This document shows positions 60,664 to 64,000 of a stretch of 64,000 bases of DNA, piece by piece. Source of the DNA: Tabrizicola aquatica (GTDB lineage Bacteria; Pseudomonadota; Alphaproteobacteria; Rhodobacterales; Rhodobacteraceae). The notes under the pieces are model-generated. The model ran no database searches, was not told the DNA's origin, and saw nothing but the letters and a program-made list of their open reading frames with translations. Numbering within the stretch: position 1 is the stretch's first letter; each line of letters opens with the position of its first letter. The stretch is from NCBI RefSeq assembly GCF_002900975.1, contig NZ_PJON01000003.1, positions 248,001 to 312,000 on the forward strand, read 5' to 3'. Made by a program: the position numbers and the translations under genes.

Positions 60664-62031
60664 CTAAGCCCCCTGTGCTTGCAATTGGGCCGCGGCCGGG
60701 TTCGTGCGCTGGGCAGCCCGCTGGAACAGCGGCTCTAGCAGCACGGCTTCGTCAAAGCCGCGGGCCTGCAACCCTTGCCGGGCGAAGGCCAGCGTGGTCT
60801 GGCAGATCTCGTCCAGCGGCCGTTTCAGCATATCGGTCGGCATGGCCCAGCCGTGCTGGGCGGCGGTCGCGCGAAGGTGCATCGGATCGGCGTCGCCCGT
60901 CACCTCGGCCAGATAGCGAGCGACAGGTAGCGCCAGCGCGCCGAGCCCAAGCGTGAATGCGGCCGGCGCCAGGATCGCATCACGCGGTTGCAGGCAATCG
61001 CCCCGCACCTCGATCGTGCCATAGGCGGTGGGAACGGCATGTCCGTAGGCCCGGTAATGGCGGGCGTCCTCGGGCGTCAGGCGCAATTGGGTTATGATCG
61101 GCACGCCACCCAGATCGCTGCGTGCGGTTACATGGGGATAGGCGTCAAGACGTTCCAGCGGCACGGGATCAAAGCTCCAGACCGTCTGGCCCCGGCGCGC
61201 CATGAAAAGCCCCTGATGCGCCTGGGTGCGGAGAAACTGGTCGATATCCTGCGCCAACTCGCGCGGCGCATAGCTGCCAAGCCCGCCAAAGGCCGAACTG
61301 CGCCACAGGTGGTCGCGTGAGACCAGATGGGTTTCACCGCCCCATGTCCCGGCCGAGTTCGCCATCAACAGGGCCGCAACAAAGCCCGCGCGGCGGAAGG
61401 TTTCGGACAAAAGCGGCGCCGTGGCCGCACAGGCATCGACATGGGTCTGGCACGAGGCGATGAAGCCGGTAAAGCGGTGATAATCGCCCCCGCGCGTCGC
61501 GCTTTTCAGAAAGCGGTCGATGGCCCGGTAATGTGGTGTCGGCAAGGGCGGCGCGGTGCGCGACCAGGCCTGCGGATGCAACCCGCTGTCGCCAAGATAC
61601 AGGCCAAGATCGGCCAGAACCGCATCCAGCGCACCGAGGACCTTGCCCAAAAGATCCGACAGCGCAAGGCAATCGCGCGCCGGGGCCAGGGCAATCTCAA
61701 GGACCGCGCGGGCGTATTCATAGCCGATTGTCACTTGGCCGTCGGTCGTACGGACGGTGATTACCTCGCCCGTGTCGCTGCGCCCGACCACCTCCAGCCC
61801 CAGGGCGGTGGCAATCCTGCCTACCACGTCATCCTCGATGGTCAGGGCCTGCCCGGTCCGGGTGCAAAGCGGGAACTCCAGCTCGACCCCTACCTGGGAA
61901 TGCGCCACCTGCGGCCGGTTCAGGATCGCCGCATAGCGCGCTGCCAGGACGTCGCGCACCCGGGCGCCGCCCGAATGGGGAACCGCGGGCCAGGCTACGG
62001 GATCATCGAAGGCAATCGCAAGTTTCTGCAT
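60664..62031 (-). CDS. GCS2-type glutamate-cysteine ligase-like carboxylate-amine ligase
   Basis: 455 residues of the GCS2 superfamily. VGVELEFPLCTRTGQALTIEDD (GxExEF nucleotide-binding start), IGYEYARAVLEIALAP, RFTGFIASCQTHVDACAA and TAYGTIEVRGDCLQPRDAILAPAAF match gamma-glutamylcysteine ligase/EgtA/YbdK-type enzymes. It should join the gamma-carboxyl of Glu to an amine (Cys or another). The housekeeping GshA of the organism is probably elsewhere. The start is ATG 62031 with a weak GAGAG. The next gene follows by 7 bases. Confidence 0.82.
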   Translation of the reverse strand: MQKLAIAFDDPVAWPAVPHSGGARVRDVLAARYAAILNRPQVAHSQVGVELEFPLCTRTGQALTIEDDVVGRIATALGLEVVGRSDTGEVITVRTTDGQVTIGYEYARAVLEIALAPARDCLALSDLLGKVLGALDAVLADLGLYLGDSGLHPQAWSRTAPPLPTPHYRAIDRFLKSATRGGDYHRFTGFIASCQTHVDACAATAPLLSETFRRAGFVAALLMANSAGTWGGETHLVSRDHLWRSSAFGGLGSYAPRELAQDIDQFLRTQAHQGLFMARRGQTVWSFDPVPLERLDAYPHVTARSDLGGVPIITQLRLTPEDARHYRAYGHAVPTAYGTIEVRGDCLQPRDAILAPAAFTLGLGALALPVARYLAEVTGDADPMHLRATAAQHGWAMPTDMLKRPLDEICQTTLAFARQGLQARGFDEAVLLEPLFQRAAQRTNPAAAQLQAQGA

Positions 62032-62104
62032 GATGCACTCTCAATTTCTGGGGGAGATCCCGTGCGACGCCCGTCACCGGGGCAACAGGCGTCGCGAGGT
62101 GATG

Positions 62105-62731
62105 TCAGGCCGCTTGCAGGGCTGCAGGCGCGGCGGACGGCCGGCTGAGCATCGTTTCGCGCCACACTTTCAGGTAGGGATGGCGGGCGAACAGATCCGG
62201 CCCAAGCGCCTGGACAAGGCTTTCGGTGTACTGGACGAAGCACAGGTCAGCGAGCGTCACCTCGTCCCCGGCCAGGTAGGGCGTCTTTTCCAACTGCGCC
62301 TCAAGCGCATCATAGACGACCATCACGTCGCGGGTGGCCCGCTCTACGACTGCCTCGTCTGTCGCCATTCCGTACATCGGTGCGAACAGTTTCTGGAACA
62401 CCACGTCATAGGCTGCCGGGGTGAAGTAGCAGGCATCAACGCTGATCCATTGATCCATCAGGCCGCGATCTGACAGGGCCTGTGGAACGAGGGGGAGGTC
62501 CGGACGCTTGGCGGCAAGATAGCGCAGGATGGCCCGAACTTCGTAGATGCGGGTGTCACCGTCCTCAAGCACGGGGACACGGCCAAAGGGATGGCGTGCC
62601 AGATGTTCGGGGGACTTGTGTTCGCCCTTGGACAGATCGACCAGAACGAACTGTGCATCCTGTCCGGTTTCATGAAGCGCCATCAGGGCGGTCTTGGTGC
62701 AGGCGCTGTGCGGGTTTCCGTAAAGCTTCAT
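62105..62731 (-). CDS. glutathione S-transferase
   Basis: 208 residues. The thioredoxin-like N-terminal domain (MKLYGNPHSACTKTALMALHETGQDAQFVLVDLSKGEHKSPEHLARHPFGRVPVLEDGDTRIYEVRAILRYLA) has a Ser9/Cys11 active-site region of phi-class or bacterial type and the VPVLEDGD-E/S glutathione site. An all-helical C-terminal domain with LAGDEVTLADLCFVQYTESL follows. Inside an operon with GCS2 and ATP-grasp ligases its thiol co-substrate may be the operon's own product rather than glutathione. Confidence 0.9.
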   Translation of the reverse strand: MKLYGNPHSACTKTALMALHETGQDAQFVLVDLSKGEHKSPEHLARHPFGRVPVLEDGDTRIYEVRAILRYLAAKRPDLPLVPQALSDRGLMDQWISVDACYFTPAAYDVVFQKLFAPMYGMATDEAVVERATRDVMVVYDALEAQLEKTPYLAGDEVTLADLCFVQYTESLVQALGPDLFARHPYLKVWRETMLSRPSAAPAALQAA

Positions 62732-62743
62732 TCTGCGTGCTCC

Positions 62744-63685
62744 TTATTGTGCCTGTTTCGCGCCGACGCCAAGCTGGTAGCCCATCTCGATCGAGTTCCC
62801 GAAGGACCAGCCCTTGTCGATCTTGCCGTCTGGGGTGAAGGAAATGACGTCGATGTTGTCGACGATCACGAACCGGTTCGAGGCCGGGATCCCCATCAGC
62901 TCGCCCTTGTGCCTGGCGGTGAAAATGCCCTGGTGGATCACGAACTGATTGTTGCCCCAGACGTTCACGGACTTGATCTCGGGGTCGCCGAAGGCGCTGC
63001 GCAGCATGGCAAAATCCGAAGCCGAGTGTTTCTTGCCGACGGCAAGCCCCGGTGCCATCTGGTCATCCCAGGCGATGTCGTCGGTCATGTAGTCCAGCCA
63101 CGGCTGCAACTGTCCGCCAAGCAGGTAGCTGTGATAGGTCCGCAGGTGCCGGATATTGGCCGCTTCGGCATCGGTCCGTCCCGCAACAAAGATCTCGGGT
63201 GCGGTGGCATGTGGGGGAATCTCGCGGCCCGGCTCGGCCCCGGCGCCCAGTTGCTTCAGGACACCATAGGGGTCCCAGTAGGTGCATTCCTTGATGATCT
63301 TGCCGTCTTCGCCGAACCAGAAGACCGAAGCGCCCATGACGCCGACCTGCTTGCCGCTGGCCGGCACGCCCAGATAGTCGGCGTCCTGCGTCGCGTGCCA
63401 GGTCCACACCGCAATCATGCAGCGGTCCTGGATGAACCGGTACGTGTCGGCGATGCTTTGATTGCCGAAGGTTTCGAAATGACGCGCCATGACATCGCGG
63501 ATTTCCGTGCGGCCAATCGCGTCCGGCGTGCCGGGATTCACGCGGATCGCCGCCGGTGCAAACAGCGCGCCCAAGGCATCTGCGTCGCGGCTGCGAAAGG
63601 CCTTCAGATAGGCCTCACGCGCGCCGATGATGTCGAAATCGGTTGCCAGGGCCGCTTTGGTGCGGATGGACGTTGCCTCGTTCAT
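62744..63685 (-). CDS. tandem SnoaL-like (NTF2-fold) domain protein
   Basis: 313 residues forming two NTF2-fold halves. Domain 1 spans about 18-140: REAYLKAFRSRDADALGALFAPAAIRVNPGTPDAIG...VFWFGEDGKIIKECTYWD. Domain 2 spans about 180-305: RHLRTYHSYLLGGQLQPWLDYMTDDIAWDDQMAPGLAVGKKHSASDF...VISFTPDGKIDKGWSFGN. SnoaL-like proteins catalyse cyclisations, isomerisations or hydroxylations on small molecules. Its ATG overlaps the preceding stop (ATGA) and it lies 12 bases before the GST gene. Confidence 0.8.
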   Translation of the reverse strand: MNEATSIRTKAALATDFDIIGAREAYLKAFRSRDADALGALFAPAAIRVNPGTPDAIGRTEIRDVMARHFETFGNQSIADTYRFIQDRCMIAVWTWHATQDADYLGVPASGKQVGVMGASVFWFGEDGKIIKECTYWDPYGVLKQLGAGAEPGREIPPHATAPEIFVAGRTDAEAANIRHLRTYHSYLLGGQLQPWLDYMTDDIAWDDQMAPGLAVGKKHSASDFAMLRSAFGDPEIKSVNVWGNNQFVIHQGIFTARHKGELMGIPASNRFVIVDNIDVISFTPDGKIDKGWSFGNSIEMGYQLGVGAKQAQ

Positions 63686-64000
63686 TCTGCAAGCTCCTTT
63701 GTCAGGGTGACGTGATCCAGAAGGGTTTCAGGCATGGGCCCCTCGCTTGGGGCTTCGAAATCGATGTTGAAGATTTCGCGGTTGCGTTCTTTCATCCAGA
63801 CATCGAACGGGTGCCGCGAGACGGCGAGCGCGGCAAAGGCGCTGCCAAGGTCCTTGGCCGCCAGAAACATCAGGCAATGCGCCTGCCCGCCGATTTCCTG
63901 CAGATACCAGCGTTCTTCGCTTGCCCCGACCCGGGCGAGAAAATCGTTGAATTGGTCCCGTTTGGGTCCGGTCAACTGGGCGGCCAGTTCGCGCAGGGCG
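63682..64000 (-). CDS. DUF6176-like protein, 5' end outside window
   Basis: The frame stays open to the right edge, so the start lies beyond 64000. The visible end reads ALRELAAQLTGPKRDQFNDFLARVGASEERWYLQEIGGQAHCLMFLAAKDLGSAFAALAVSRHPFDVWMKERNREIFNIDF. This matches a small family with YLQE and FDxWxKExxxEIxxIDF motifs (annotated elsewhere as DUF6176-like). Role unknown. It is translationally coupled to the double SnoaL gene and shows that the operon continues to the right. Confidence 0.7.
   Translation of the reverse strand, partial: ALRELAAQLTGPKRDQFNDFLARVGASEERWYLQEIGGQAHCLMFLAAKDLGSAFAALAVSRHPFDVWMKERNREIFNIDFEAPSEGPMPETLLDHVTLTKELAE

Overview
The window looks like chromosome of a high-GC alphaproteobacterium of the Rhodobacterales (Rhodobacter/Gemmobacter-like). 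Supporting signs are the strong GC bias, a complex I NDUFS4-like accessory subunit, DUF2927 and DUF1127 proteins, an LrhA-type LysR gene, a complete alphaproteobacterial Tad/Cpa pilus locus, and short overlapping (ATGA-type) gene junctions. These are family recognitions made by reading. No database was searched.

Layout. Positions 1-19,100 hold mixed chromosomal genes: an enolase-superfamily dehydratase, an Rrf2 regulator with an apparent two-site regulon, tRNA-Arg, uvrB with a LexA-like box, a REP-flanked RAYT transposase whose expected catalytic Tyr is His, and a tight six-gene minus-strand operon (27-aa membrane peptide, XpaC-like, TelA-like, DUF2927, SPFH-GYF, zinc ribbon). They end with rluB, the tRNA adenosine deaminase gene and a frameshifted gene. 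Positions 19,200-30,100 hold gatCA, a peptidoglycan amidase, rnpB (promoter inside the amidase stop), an EF-hand protein, rpmG, a VIT/CCC1 transporter, a BI-1 protein, a DUF1127/LysR pair, a quinone oxidoreductase and an XRE regulator. Positions 30,100-38,200 hold hisN, two purine deaminases (8-oxoguanine type and guanine type), an RraB-like protein, a methyltransferase, mgtE and 5-formyl-THF cyclo-ligase.

Positions 38,242-50,344 are a minus-strand Tad (tight adherence) pilus locus: two Flp pilins, CpaB, CpaC secretin, an OmpA-like lipoprotein, CpaE/TadZ, CpaF ATPase, TadB, TadC, two TPR lipoproteins, the CpaA prepilin peptidase and an unusual AAA ATPase at the end. A divergent lytic transglycosylase adjoins it. 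A 3-oxoacid CoA-transferase pair with a divergent PAS-LuxR regulator follows.

From tRNA-Leu (55,057) to the window end is an accessory-looking segment. A decayed IS3-family remnant lies directly behind the tRNA. Beyond it is one co-directional minus-strand operon that enters from past the right edge: a DUF6176-like protein, a double SnoaL/NTF2 protein, a glutathione S-transferase, a GCS2-type gamma-glutamyl ligase, an ATP-grasp ligase, a class I gamma-glutamyl hydrolase, a PaaK-like adenylating enzyme, a SufS-like cysteine desulfurase, a small CxxC membrane protein and a MOSC protein. The combination suggests an undescribed pathway built on a gamma-glutamyl or glutathione-like carrier with sulfur transfer. 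It is the best candidate here for a novel system.

Non-coding features of note are a hairpin repeat present twice, each time exactly filling the gap between convergent genes; two abutting 22-bp palindromes after hisN; inverted-repeat operator candidates; and several good intrinsic terminators.
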